A DNA stretch of 64,000 nucleotides from assembly GCA_038503075.1 (NCBI GenBank), contig JBCAML010000023.1:62001-126000 (forward strand), in the 5' to 3' direction. The first letter of the stretch is position 1, and every line of letters starts with the position of its first letter. The stretch comes from Gyromitra esculenta (taxonomy: Eukaryota > Ascomycota > Pezizomycetes > Pezizales > Discinaceae). A program made the translations under genes and the position numbers. Shown here piece by piece: positions 45,332 through 56,381 of the stretch. The notes under the pieces were generated by a model that saw only the letters and a list, made by a program, of their open reading frames with translations, did no database searches and was not told where the DNA came from.

Positions 45332-46797
45332 GCTAGGTTTGCAAACTCAAGCCAGGTCTTATGATCGCTTTCTTTTACTGGCGGTCTAGATTGCCCGTTT
45401 TCTTTACGCGGTGGCTGAGAGACCAACGTTGGAAAATGACGCATGGCATACATCCAGAGCTGTCCGTATCCAATCTCCATTTGTGCGCGCGGAGCCCCAT
45501 GGCTAACAACCCGAAAAACCCCCTCATTCACCTCTATATTATAAGGTCCAGAATTTTTAGGGGTAAACGCCTGCTGAAATGCTCGCTACACCAAGGATTT
45601 CATTGTTTGGTTGTGCCCGACTAATTTCTTCATGGCATTCGCAAGGGGTTCAAGGAATTTAAGGTCCTCGAAAAAGGTAAAAATACTGGGTATTATCCAC
45701 TTCACTTTAAGGATGCTCTGAAGAATTTCTCCCCTTATCTGTTTATCCTGAATCAATGGGAAGAGTGTCCCATTCTGCATACACTTGCTTATCTCGGCAA
45801 AATCCCTGGCCGAGGTTGGAACACGCAATTGTAAAATTTGTACTGAGCTATAGTCAGCCATTTCCATTAATTCCCGGCGACCTGCAAATATCTTGGACCA
45901 CACGCTGTGGATGTAGTGAAGGTAGTGAAGTAACTCCTTCTGGTAGTCAGTAAGCAATCGCTTCTGAAGTGGTCGAGTGCATAGTCACCTGATCACAATT
46001 CATGGTCAGAAACCTATGCAATGTGCCGATTTTAAGCCCAACCCATAAACCGGGGATATCAATGAGTTGGTCAAATGCATGACAAAACCCCGGATGTCGC
46101 AAAAGTTGGTGCAGATCCTTATCCTTCCCTATGGACAAGCGCGACCACCATTTCCCCTCACCTAGGGCATCACCCCCCTTGTTGCATATACGAATATGTC
46201 GCCATATCTCCCCATCGCTAACGTTCAAGGAGTTTTCATAATCTTGATCAAAATATTTCTGTAGGCACCCTTCCGCTAATTAGATATCATCGACACGTCC
46301 GTAGATGTTACCTAATCACGACCCAAGGAGAGGTGGGAAAGTATACTAGTACCGTTTACATAAAGGTCAACAACCCACCACTGGTCTACGGGAGGCAGAA
46401 AATCGTATGCAGCTATAATACGATGTTTCCCATGTAAACACTTTAGTACTCCTGGGCTGAGCTCGAGGCGAGGGTATGGTTCGTTCGGCATTGGATTGGC
46501 CCGAACTTGCTTTAGCTCCGCACTATCGACCAGCACCGGCACATGGTTTTTGTTATCCAAACGGAGACAACCCTCCGTTTTGAAAATCCTCTTAAGTCTC
46601 TGAACATTCTTCTAGTCTAAAACACGTGAGTAATTATCAGTGATTTTTATTGAATCTAGCCGAACTATTGCTGACCCCTTGAAGGAGGCTGTCTTAGCGA
46701 AATGCAGATGCTCTTCGGCCTGGGCTTGGTTCATAATAAGGATTTCTGAAGACTTATCATGAGAAATCTGGTAGAATTTATATCCGCCACCCCTCAT
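45332..46797 (-). pseudogene. DUF3723 protein, 5' part, with stops and a Gypsy insertion
   Basis: Start at ATG 46797. Family motifs appear in order: NVQRLKRIF and VLKCLHGKHRIIAAYDFLPP then WWVVDLY; SDGEIWRHIR, GKWWSRLS and DKDLHQLL; PGLWVGLKIGTLHRFLT; HYLHYIHSVWSKI; WIIPSIFTFFEDLKFLEP; QLWMYAMRHFP; and WLEFANLA. In-frame TAG codons at 46612-46614 and 45586-45588 stand where Gln or Trp would be expected. Another break lies at the junctions near 46312 and 45950. The frame then runs into element 1 at 45332. So the gene is inactive. Its role is unknown; it is one of the commonest Starship accessory families. Confidence 0.82.
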
Positions 46798-47093
46798 GTT
46801 CGTGTGCAAGCGCGTTGTGTGTATTCCCCGGGGTTTGTGTTCGCGCTCACAAAGGGTCTATAATTGGGTGGTGTTGTGCGCGTACTGAGTGGCGCCTTCT
46901 GCCATGTAAGGCTCATTTAGTGTATATATATGTTTAGAGGCTTCTGTTTTGAAATGCGGAGGCTTTTTTTGGTACTACATGAATAGTATACAGTAAATAA
47001 AGATCAATCTCTGGTGGAAACAATCGAAGCTGCTTCGCTATAAAGACCAACGATAATCATCGTTGACTCAAGGCTGATAACAATTAATTGTCA

Positions 47094-47576
47094 ATGACTG
47101 AAGGCCAGGAGAAGTCGCCATCGAAAATCTCAAAAATGTCGAGCAGCCGCCGAGCAGAAAAAAACAAATTTAGAAAACGGAAAAATGGAATTATTAAGAA
47201 GAGTTTCGAACTCAGCCAATTCTGTGACGCTACAGTCTGCCTGATCATAGAGAAAGATGGGCGTTTCTATACATACAGATCGACAGAAGACGAGTCGTGG
47301 CCACCAACAATGGGAGAGATTGTAGGTTACTACTACCCTTCCGTAACCTCCTATACTAACAGATATAAGAACAAAACATACCCTTTACCGGAAAACAAAC
47401 TACCATGCCACTTTGAAAAACAGAATCCCAACCCAAAACGACAAGATCCTTGCCCACCTCCACTTATTACAAATCCACAATTGCCGGCTGGCTCGGCGAT
47501 CAGCCGTCTCGTTATTTCAAAATCATCCCTAAGAGGTAGCCCAATTCCAAATGAGATGCAAGTTTTACATTACTGA
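47094..47576 (+). CDS. MADS-box (SRF-type)-like protein, 160 aa
   Basis: Start at ATG 47094. After a short serine-rich leader, residues about 20-60 read like a MADS domain: RRAEKNKFRKRKNGIIKKSF, ELSQFCDATVCLII and DGRFYTYRS, matching the basic helix and first beta strands of SRF/MEF2/plant MADS proteins. The usual first residues (GRxKIxI) are replaced and no MEF2/SAM partner domain follows; the C-terminus is proline- and asparagine-rich. MADS proteins bind CArG-box DNA as dimers. Small stand-alone fungal versions are poorly known. It sits inside the Starship-like gene cluster. Confidence 0.75.
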   Translation: MTEGQEKSPSKISKMSSSRRAEKNKFRKRKNGIIKKSFELSQFCDATVCLIIEKDGRFYTYRSTEDESWPPTMGEIVGYYYPSVTSYTNRYKNKTYPLPENKLPCHFEKQNPNPKRQDPCPPPLITNPQLPAGSAISRLVISKSSLRGSPIPNEMQVLHY

Positions 47577-47852
47577 TATTGGGGCTGTTAGAAAAGCATA
47601 GACGGCCACAGATCTTTGACTTAGCCATATCCGCCCCCTCCTGTAGCAACTAAAGCAACCAAGTGAGAGTGAGAGTGCGACGCGAGCTGGTCTAGGCTGT
47701 CTCCAGAATGGTTGCGCCCCTGCTTGGGTTCATCTATGCCGAGCGTGGTAATTGACTTTTATGGTCAGTGGAGAGCTGTAAAGATGCGTGGGTGGTAGAT
47801 TACTTTGTCTTCCGAAGAGTAGGAGGAGTTCTTTGAAGGATTTTCAGGATGC
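47577..47852. other. Intergenic between MADS-like and SANT-like genes
   Basis: Convergent 3' region; nothing recognised. Confidence 0.4.
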
Positions 47853-48110
47853 TCATGCCCCTCTTCGTCTGATTCGAGGGTGGTGATTGGCTTCTGGGGT
47901 CAGCTGAAGACTATAAAAGCTGTTTGAATAGTTTGTTACTTCGCCTCGCACTGCGTAGAACTTTCTCCGCAGGCCTTCTTGTGATCTTGGAGTCTCGGTC
48001 TGCATGTTGTATTCTTTTTGAATTTTTTCCCACTCTGCTTCGCCGTATTTTTCGTGTAGTTTATTGAGAATAAGAATTTCTCGTTGCGTGTATTTCTTCC
48101 CGCCACCCAT
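47853..48110 (-). CDS. Small SANT/Myb-like protein
   Basis: 85 aa from ATG 48110. KKYTQREILILNKLHEKYG, then EAEWEKIQKEYN and GLRRKFYAVR, form a three-helix SANT/Myb-like pattern with spaced aromatic and Leu/Trp positions. No further domain. Likely DNA- or chromatin-binding; target unknown. The last 20 residues may be intronic read-through. Confidence 0.5.
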   Translation of the reverse strand: MGGGKKYTQREILILNKLHEKYGEAEWEKIQKEYNMQTETPRSQEGLRRKFYAVRGEVTNYSNSFYSLQLTPEANHHPRIRRRGA

Positions 48111-48826
48111 TGTATGAAGTTTTTCTGGAAGATTGATGGTTTCTGAAGCCTAGAGCTAGCTCAGCGTTTTATCCCTGGAATACAATCCTGGCTCGTAGCA
48201 TCGCAAAGGTTGTTGCCTAACATCAGTTCTTTGTGAATATAAGCGCTTCTCCAAGAGTGATACCTCACATCCTCGCTTATCCACCCACTAGTGAGTTGGT
48301 TATCGCATCTAGACCCCGCCTATCTCAATCATACCCACACTCTCCCTTGTAAATCTCTTTGGGAAATACAGGAGACACCCCACCAGGCTACAAAACTTGG
48401 AGTTTGCTCTTGCCAATTTCCGGTCCCACGTCACAAGGTGTCACTCGGCGGCGGAATACGCTAGCCAAAATGATGATGATGATGATGAACTCATTAAGTA
48501 CATCCAACCACCTGGGTTATGGTATGCGCTAGCTAAAAGATAGAGCATGGCCCCTACGTTCACCCGCTAAAGATTACCTAGCCCATGCGGCACAGTTGCT
48601 TGAAGATCTTAAAGTTGCTAGAACATACTATCTGCACTCCAAATAGCCCTTGGAATTGCTAATATGACTTCATTCCCACCTGGGTGAACCTATATGCTAT
48701 GTTTCACTTTCACGGCTAATAAACCAAAAAAAAGAAGTAAAATCCCAGCTCAACAAAAGTTTCAGACCACATGAATGACGAAAACAAAAAACTAGGCAAG
48801 CTACTACTAATTATCTGTGAACTAGG
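48111..48826. other. Intergenic with a simple-repeat-tailed dispersed element end
   Basis: At 48470-48522 an ATG microsatellite is followed by AAGTACATCCAACC and CTGGGTTATGG. The same end, with a different simple repeat (AAGT units), lies at 11130-11176. On the minus strand this looks like a LINE/SINE 3' end with its tail. Confidence 0.4.
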
Positions 48827-49213
48827 TTAACCCCCACTCGGTAAGGTCAAGGAAGGAGAAACAAACCAGAAGGTTGAAATTATCTCTCTCTCTTCCCACG
48901 AAAGCTCTCTGTCCGGATCAAGGTCTAAGATGTCATAGCGGTTGGGGTCGGCATCGTTAAGCTCGGCAAGATATGACTTTAAGCGGAGTTTTACTTTTTC
49001 AATATCTGGTTTGCCGTTGTCGCTGTTGAGGGAAAAGGTTCGGCGTAGCTGCCGTGCTTTCTCTCTCACGCCATCGTGTCCTCGCTTGGTTTTTCTTGGG
49101 GCTTTATAGGCTAGTAGCTTCGCGATGCTCTCGTTGGTGATGCTGTGGGACATGTAAAAGTAGAGAAATGCCGTTTCTCTTGGAGACCAGTAGTTTGGAT
49201 GTCGGTCAGGCAT
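48827..49213 (-). CDS. SANT/HTH-like DNA-binding protein
   Basis: 128 aa from ATG 49213. YWSPRETAFLYFYMSHSITN, ESIAKLLAYKAPRKTKRGHD and GVREKARQLRR resemble a Myb/SANT-like helix-turn-helix in which the third helix recognises DNA. An acidic C-terminus (DILDLDPDRELSWEERE) follows. Family unnamed. It has the same orientation as the SANT-like gene at 47853, and the two may be related. Confidence 0.5.
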   Translation of the reverse strand: MPDRHPNYWSPRETAFLYFYMSHSITNESIAKLLAYKAPRKTKRGHDGVREKARQLRRTFSLNSDNGKPDIEKVKLRLKSYLAELNDADPNRYDILDLDPDRELSWEEREIISTFWFVSPSLTLPSGG

Positions 49214-49675
49214 TTCGAGTTATGTTGGAGAACGGATTTGAGGTTGACATGACCACACTTTTATATGCTGGAGGCGGCTGTTCGGTTGATTAACACATGT
49301 AGTAGATTAGCGCGTCCTACACGAAGACGTCACCTGACCAAGGGCCTTATCAACGCATACTAAACTTGTACTGGAGGCGTGGCCGTGGTAGAAACTGGAG
49401 GGGTATCGACATCGCAGCAGTCTATTCCGCCTTTGAAGGGTTTCTCCTCATGCTTCCAAATTCCCGTAGTTTCTATGAGGAGAGTAAAAATCTTATTGGG
49501 TAGGGGCAGTCGGCTGTGGCGGCCGGGGCTGGCGTGTGGTGGGTTGACGCGTGTAATAAATTAGCGCACTAGCGCGTGTGACAGATCAAATACAAATATT
49601 TTTATTCTTAGAGAAAAACAAAGCAAACCAAACATGCGCTGAACCATAGTAAGTCTGTGTACCCACCACAGACCA
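49214..49675. other. Intergenic, nothing recognised
   Basis: Short frames only; no repeat or RNA recognised. Confidence 0.4.
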
Positions 49676-50226
49676 TCATCACATTTAGCCTGAGGACGAC
49701 ATCGTGTCCAATCGACTAAATCTCTCCCCCAATTCGGCAAATTTCTCGTTGAGCTTCACAGTCCAGGGTATCAACTGTGCGATATAGGTGTCCAAAGTGC
49801 TTAAAAGCAGCTACGTCAGCCTTTTCCGCGGTGAAAAAGGTCTTAATCGCCTCTACTTACCTTATTTGTCCTTCTATCTTATTTAATTTCCTGTTTGTTT
49901 CTTTCCTCTCATCCTCTAGGTCTTTTATTTGATTCTCCAATAGTTTTATCCTGTGACAGTTTTTAGAAAAGCCCACACCATCTCGGAGAGGTGTAATACC
50001 TTGCCTCAAGATCGATGATCCTCAAATCTTGAGTGTTTTTTGGTAGCTGGGTTGGAGTATCTTCAATTTGCCCAGAGGTTTCGTCAGGCTCGAAATTCAG
50101 GCCAGGGCCAAAAACGAATTCTGAGTACTCAGAGACGTCAAACGGAAAACCCCCCACTTCGATTGGCGCAAGGAATTCCTCCATCAGTTTTTGAAACTCG
50201 CTATTAGAGAGAGGATAGTCGTCCAT
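49676..50226 (-). CDS. Hypothetical coiled-coil protein, several exons
   Basis: Start at ATG 50226 (MDDYPLSNSEFQKLMEEF). The first exon runs to IIDLEA. A frame-preserving intron (GTATTA...TCACAG, about 49976-50015) joins it to IKLLENQIKDLEDERKETNR, a clear coiled coil. After a GTAAGT donor the last exon would encode TLDTYIAQLIPW and KFAELGERFSRLD, ending near 49676. That junction is unresolved because an in-frame TAG lies close to it. Family unknown; coiled coils suggest oligomerisation. Confidence 0.45.
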
Positions 50227-50838
50227 TTTTTTGTGTATATTCGAAATTGGGTTGAATTGATGGTGGAGCAAAAGTGTTCCCATGAAGGCTTTTATATAAT
50301 GTGTGTTTCCTAAATAGCTCGGTGGGCTTCGGGTTGTCGTGTTTAGAATAGCGCCCGTACACGTATATAGCAAATTTAGCAGCCTATTGTTCTCCACTTC
50401 TTTGTGAATACCTACTTGAGGTGGTACTACTATGTGGCGAATGATTAGCACTTGGTGATGCAATTGCCAGCCTCTTCCGAAAGAATAATCTCAGGAGCAC
50501 CAGGAAACGCGAGCTCGGGAACCACAAATTTTGGTTGCCAAGCCGAAGCAGTCTAGCCGCCCGACCTCTTTGTGAATATATGCGCTTACTAGATCGATCA
50601 ATAATTAGGTGCGATATTTGAGTGGGGGTTGGGGGGGGGGGGGCGGTGTGTGAAATAGATAGGATAAAAAGACAGCACCCCAATTCCCACCTGTCGAGTA
50701 TCAATAAAGCAGTACCGACAAATCTATCCCGATGGCTACCGCAGAAAACTTCGGCTCTCCTGGTGGGGTCAGACGAGGTTTGTTGCCCCGACGCTTGTAT
50801 ATTCCCACGGTGTTGAGCCTTTATATAGGGTCGGAAAT

Positions 50839-51147
50839 GTGTACATCACATCAGAATGCTGTCGTCGCATCGAGGCCCTCGAGACTCAGCTTGCCAATAG
50901 CGACAAAAGTTATCAGAGACTGTACGGTATCTTCGAATCCGCTCGAGATGCACAAAAGCGTTGTTACGCCATGCAGGTCGAGCTCGACGAATCGCAGCAG
51001 AAAAACAGGCAACTAGAAAGTGCTTTGCAGAAAGCTCAATCAGATCTTCAATCAGATCTCGAAGCCGCTATGCAAAAAGCTGAAGCTGAACGAAGAATTA
51101 AAAATCTCGAAAACGCTTTGCATAGGGTTGGGGAGAATAAAATGTGA
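50839..51147 (+). CDS. Coiled-coil protein (partial or start unclear)
   Basis: The frame is open from before 50740. The first ATG in the area (50732) is in another frame, so the true start or an upstream intron is unresolved. The peptide is a long heptad-rich helix: CCRRIEALETQLANSD, VELDESQQKNRQLESALQKA and RRIKNLENALHRVGE. Function unknown. Confidence 0.45.
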   Translation: MYITSECCRRIEALETQLANSDKSYQRLYGIFESARDAQKRCYAMQVELDESQQKNRQLESALQKAQSDLQSDLEAAMQKAEAERRIKNLENALHRVGENKM

Positions 51148-51197
51148 CCAAGATCGAGATATCGTGTAATTTATTATGTTAACGGGGTGCGTTTAGG

Positions 51198-53711
51198 TCA
51201 TAGGAAGGAGTTCCTAGACCAGAGATCAAAGTACATTCCTTTATTCGCTAAGAGTTCCTCGTGCTTGCCCTGTTCGAATATTAAACCTTCTTTCATTACA
51301 AGTATGAGATTAAAATTTTCTATCTGATGAAGATCGTGCCTATGCCTAAAAGTTAGTGATTCGGGTCAGGTCTATCACGCGCTAAATCCCACATACGTAA
51401 CAAAAATCTGCGTGCGATCCTTAAAGTGTTTTTCTAGCTGTTCCCGAACTATACCTCCCGTGATGTTGTCGAGATTGCTAGTTGCTTCGTCGAACAAAAT
51501 CAATTGCGGGTTTTGAAGAACTGTCCTTGCAATAATGATCTGCATAAACTGGTTATGAGTATTATAACTATTAAGATTGAATGTACATACTCTTTGTGTC
51601 TGGCCGGCAGATAGCCTGATTGCTTGGTCCCCAACAAGGGTATGATATTTCTGAAGAAATTCCTTAATATCATCGTGGATGGATGCAATTTTACAAGCAT
51701 TTTCAACTTCTATATATGAAAATAAGTAAAAGCGGGAACATATACCGGAGTTCAGGCATACCTTCCAGTGTGGCAGAGGGCTTCCCATATCTAACGTTGA
51801 AAAAGATACTTTCTGAGAATAAGCCTACAGCCTAGTTCGAATAATTAGCGGTGATAACTGTGGCGGCAAGCGCTAGGGCTATAACCGGGAAGTATACCTG
51901 AGAGACAAGACCCACATTCTCCGTCAAACTCTCCAATGTACAATTTCTGATGTTTTGCCCGTCGATCATAATTCTCCCAGATGTAGGTTTAAAAAGTCCA
52001 CAAAGTAAGTTCAGACATGTAGACTTGCCGCTACCTGTTGTGCCAACTAGGGCGACTCTAGATCCTCGCGAGATCTCAAAACTGATCACCTTGAGTATGG
52101 GTTTCTCGGGATCATGCGAGAAAGTGACATTATCGAACCTAACCTCTCCTCCCTTGAAATTAAGCTCGGTTAATGGTCCGCCAGCAGGGTCAGAATCTAT
52201 CTCAAAGATCTCCAAAAAGTCCTTCGCCTTGTCAATATTTTCCCAAATATACCAACGAGAATTGAAAATGTTAGTCCAAGCACTATTTATATCCTCTCAG
52301 CAAGCTAAAATAGACATTAAAGAGCCTATCGATTGTCCATTATTTGTGATTCCGCGGAAGACAATAAGCTTGGTGATAAGGTGGAAAAATTGAAGAATGG
52401 AATGCCGCAAAATCATTAGCTTTGAGTGAGAAATATTGTACTGGGCCTTCGCGCTCGAACAATCCAGGGAAACTGTCACCAAATTAAACTCAGGGCTGAA
52501 ACGTAAAGAAGGGAAGACAAGACCTTACGTGTCAAATACGTAACCTCTTCATCCGAAGCGCGATTAAAAAGCTTAGCCTTTGTCAGTTTTCACATGCGCT
52601 ATTTTTCCAGCGAGAGGTCTAACTTACAATTACACTCGGCAGGTTGGAGATTACCCCCGAAACATTTGTCATCAACTTCGTCTGTGCCTATATAACAAGC
52701 GTAAGTTAGCAAATAAAGAGTTGCCTTATGCAGAAACTAACTCACATCGTAAAAAAATGTTGACGACTGAAAGAAACTAGTTTCTGCTGTTGCGGAGAAA
52801 GACACGTATAACCCAGAATTTATAACCATGATCAATACTAACAGCGGGTTTTGCTTGTAGAGGTATGCGATTCCAAAAATAATATCAAAAGTCTGGGGAA
52901 TTATTGAGATAAAAATCAAATATAAACACGTGATGAGGGGCTGCGATGCTTGAATAGATCTTGTCAGTGGGAGGGGGCCTTTTTTAGTGTAGGTTCCATA
53001 GGAGACGCGGAGGGCGCGAGCATACGCCACGCGAGCGAAAGAGTCTCGTAAGTGTTGTCCGACAGGGTCCCATAAATTCTGTTGCACAAGCGGCATGACT
53101 TTTTGCCTAGGAAAAGACAGAGAGTATTTAGAACAATAGGTATGGAGTCCCCTATTCATAGCAGTTTAGACTGTGATGTAGCTCAATTCGTCGGTAGGAT
53201 ACTTACAATTTCTTTCATTCATGATGTCTATCGAAGCCCCAACCTGGTGAGGGATTAAAGCCTGGATAAAATGCTGCAAGGAAATACATGTAATTGTAAT
53301 GGCTATGGATTTTGAGTACTCCCGGCAGGAAAGAATACATGGCCACAGGTCCTAGGATCCAATCGATATATCAATATTTACCATAGAAAAAGTAGATTTC
53401 GATAGGGAACTCACAGAAAAACGTTTTGCGTATGTCAGCCAGTCTTTAATTTCTTTTCGGACCCTCCTTACATTAGACTCGCTATATTGGACAAGAACAT
53501 AGGTCAAGATAACCAAGATGATTGGAATCGAAAGCTTAAGCAGACAATTAGAATGCAAACAAAGAGTAAGGATTTGAGTAGGCGAGAACCCCGGTATGTG
53601 ATGGATAGCAGAGCGAAGTAAAGACATATTTCTGGCGATGTGATCTGAGAGAAAAGGGTGCAAAGGGAAGGGCGGCCAACCATAGATATTTATGCTGTAG
53701 TTATGCGGCAT
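51198..53711 (-). CDS. HMT1/ATM1-type ABC half-transporter, intron-rich
   Basis: Probable start at ATG 53711; stop at 51198-51200. The N-terminal part has hydrophobic segments (LLKLSIPIILVILTYVLVQY). The transmembrane domain reads MPLVQQNLWDPVGQ and then PLITCLYLIFISIIPQTFDI. The nucleotide-binding domain shows Walker A GTTGSGKST, Q-loop VGLVSQ, signature LSAGQ, Walker B LILFDEATSNLD and H-loop region RHDLHQIENFNLILV. Short introns split the domain: after the Q-loop, after SATLE, inside QR-III, and before the H-loop (GTATGT...TTTTAG). All those I traced keep the frame; the N-terminal exons are less certain. The single TMD-NBD layout fits ABCB half-transporters such as HMT1, which move phytochelatin- or glutathione-bound metals into the vacuole. 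Substrate here is unknown. Confidence 0.7.
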
Positions 53712-53779
53712 TTCGCGGGTTGCAAGTTGCACCTAGCATACTGCAGCGGTGATTCTCAAGTTACGAATTGCATCTGAAT

Positions 53780-54245
53780 GCAGATCGGTTCTGGTTGGAT
53801 CAAGGGAGGCACACGTACTCGTTCGCATGTGAGCAGCTAGAGCAAGACACCTTGAAACTGCAATTCGCATTTTGCATGTTGCAGACCCGTGGACAGCGCA
53901 TCCTTGAAGCGGCACCACCCGCAGATTGCAATATCACAGGGGACATGATTGCGTAACCCAGCTTTGGTGGCGTCGCTCACAATTTGCATTTCACAGCTAG
54001 GCAGCACGGCTTGGACGGCATCTCTCACAAGTTGCAATTTACACTTCGCGTGTTGAAACACCACAGCCTGGCATGTTGCAACCCACGCCCCACATGCGGG
54101 AACACCACAGGCGGCACAGCTAGGTAGCCCGGCTTGGACGGCATATCCCGCAAGTTGCAAGTTGCGTTTTGCATGCTGGAGTAGGTGGCACAGCTAGGCG
54201 CCCAGCTTGGACGGCATCTCTCGCAAGTTGCAAGTTGCAAATAGA
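53780..54245. repeat. Minisatellite with CACAGCTAGGC...GCAAGTTGCAA units
   Basis: Three clear units (near 53992, 54115 and 54189) share CACAGCTAGG, CCCGGCTTGGACGGCAT and GCAAGTTGCAA, with unit length shrinking from about 123 to 56 bp. Partial older units extend left to about 53780. It lies just upstream of the ABC transporter gene. Confidence 0.7.
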
Positions 54246-54530
54246 GAAACCACCTTACTGGTAAAGCATCCAAAGGTATCCAAAAATACCCAATTCATAC
54301 CCTCCCCTGCTACAAAGAGTTCTGTTAGAAAAAAAAGATAAATAGGAGACGAGCCCACTTGACACTAGACCACTGTTCATCACCAACTATCAACTCTTAC
54401 CTCTTTATTTTTATTCTACCTAAATCGATTTCTAGCTTTAGTAGAAGAAACCACAGGTTCGTCCAAAACCTTCGGCTCTCAAGGTACCAGACTACTGACT
54501 ACACAATAAAGGGCTAAAAACTCAATCAAG

Positions 54531-55166
54531 ATGTTAACCTGTGCGACAACTACCTCAGAAGCCCTCTTTACCCCGATGACATATCAAACCCTCCTCGATT
54601 ATGCTCCTCCTGATCCTCAGACAACAACACTTCCACCAATTCTATTGGAACTCCTTGCGCAGCTTATGCAGCTACCTTCAATTATTTAGGCCCTTGAGTC
54701 GAAATCTTGCGCAGCCGAACTAGGCACCCCTTGTCTCCAACCGGTAGTATTTTCGTTGATCGTCGTCCAGGACGCCCTTTCCAAATTAGGTATTTCGCAT
54801 TCGAAGTCATTTAAAGAAGCGACATCCCTTTATTACCACTTAGACTCCATAACCCGCGACTACTTTCAGTGTCAGGAGAGCTGCACAAATGGGGCTACAG
54901 ATACGACTTCTGACCTTTGGCTAGACAATATTGCGCTTGAGCTTCGCTGGAGCATTCTACTGCTAATGTCCCACCTCCACAAGGCACTTTTAAACGACCT
55001 TCTCCATCCTCATCAACGGAATCGCAGCGTAAGCAACACAGCAAAGTGTGAACAACACACCTCTAGAAAAAAACTTCTCTCACAACAATGGCCGAATGCC
55101 TCTACCCCGGCGAAGCGTACTCGGCGTAAGAGATCTTCCGGTGTCAAATCGAGTGACATCTCATGA
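54531..55166 (+). pseudogene. Hypothetical 211-codon frame with one internal TAG
   Basis: From ATG 54531 the frame runs MLTCATTTSEALFTP ... LLELLAQLMQLPSII, then TAG (54687-54689), then continues in the same frame through DALSKLGISHSKSFKEATSL and DLWLDNIALELRWSILLLM to a basic tail (AKRTRRKRSSG). A single nonsense codon in an otherwise coding-like frame suggests a recently broken gene; a Gln codon (CAG) is a likely ancestor. No family recognised. The basic C-terminus could be a nuclear signal. Confidence 0.4.
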
Positions 55167-56376
55167 ATATGATTCAACCAGTTTTAACAACCCTCCCCCT
55201 GCAATAACCAATAAATCTCCAAGGATGCCGACCTCTCAGCAGGAGCCCTTTGGATACCCCTAAAACTTTCTAACTCGTGATCATTAATTTCTGAGGTACT
55301 GTGGGTTGGTTATGGGGGTGTGGTCAGAGGCCTTTTCTACTGGGGGTTATGCTGGGTGTGGTTCACACTCCTGATTTTCTGTATATTTGATGATTATATA
55401 CTTCTTTTTTTTTCTCCACAATCAACCTACTATCCATCTTAAATCTGAATGAACTTTAACACGGGAGCCTCTCTCCACGCCGCCAGCACTGATTTAATCC
55501 TGTGTGCTGTCAAATTCTTATAACTAGCTATAAGCCTACTTGCTCTGCTCTAGTCTTCTTTCCGTAGGTTCCGGTTGCCGGGAGCACCTAATAACATATC
55601 TAAGTGTGAGATCGTCAACCCCTCCATCGCAACATTGTAAATCAGGAAGGACTTGCTGCTAGCCCCCACTCAAAGTACTAGGGTTAGACATATGGAGATG
55701 GAACAGGTTTCACAATTTTTGTATGGTGACCTCGCAAAGCGGAAAATTCTGATGTTCCATCTCCACTACCCTGATCTGAGTACCTGAAAATGCATTTGGG
55801 TGGCAACAGTTGTTGATTTGCACTGCAGCAGCGCTTTACTTTGGTTGGCCAAATTCACACCCCTGTTTCTAGGTAGTGCATAAGTAGTAGTACAATGATA
55901 ATAAAATTCATAGACAGGATTGGTTGCAAGAACCTGTTGAACGTGTCATAGTTGGCAAGGGCTGCTCCAGCTGAAGCTGATTGGAGTTATTTTGTGTGAC
56001 TGGGACATTACAGACATTTGAGTTATCGTGGTTATAGACCTCACACACTTAACTAGTATATTCGTTCCTAATACATGAAAATTGATACACGAGCTGCTAC
56101 ATTTGCGATTCGATAAAAGAAATTATATGGAGACTTGTTCAACTGCGTTACGCCTTTACCCGTTGACGTTTGGGCTGTAGGTCAGGTTAGTATGATGTAG
56201 CTTGTGCAAGAGCACATGTGACTTACTGACGACATACTATCTCAGAAGGGTTCCGTTTTTAGAATTTTTCGTTTAGAATGATTAGGGATTCCCAAATTAG
56301 CATCCAGATTTTGGCAATGGGCTAAAGATCTCACCGAGGTAGGGAATCCACTGATTGTTTGTGGGTTGGTTGATTT
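55167..56376. other. Intergenic with a 13-bp inverted repeat
   Basis: TGGAGATGGAACA near 55695 and TGTTCCATCTCCA near 55754 could form a 13-bp stem. Otherwise nothing recognised. Confidence 0.35.
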
Positions 56377-56381
56377 GTAGC

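Noticed and set aside
48470..48490. ATG microsatellite as a trinucleotide-coding repeat
   Set aside because: No open frame spans it; it is better read as the tail of a dispersed element end.
54756..55166. Separate 136-codon gene starting at 54756
   Set aside because: The same frame continues upstream to an ATG at 54531 and is interrupted only by one TAG, so it is better seen as the 3' part of one broken gene.
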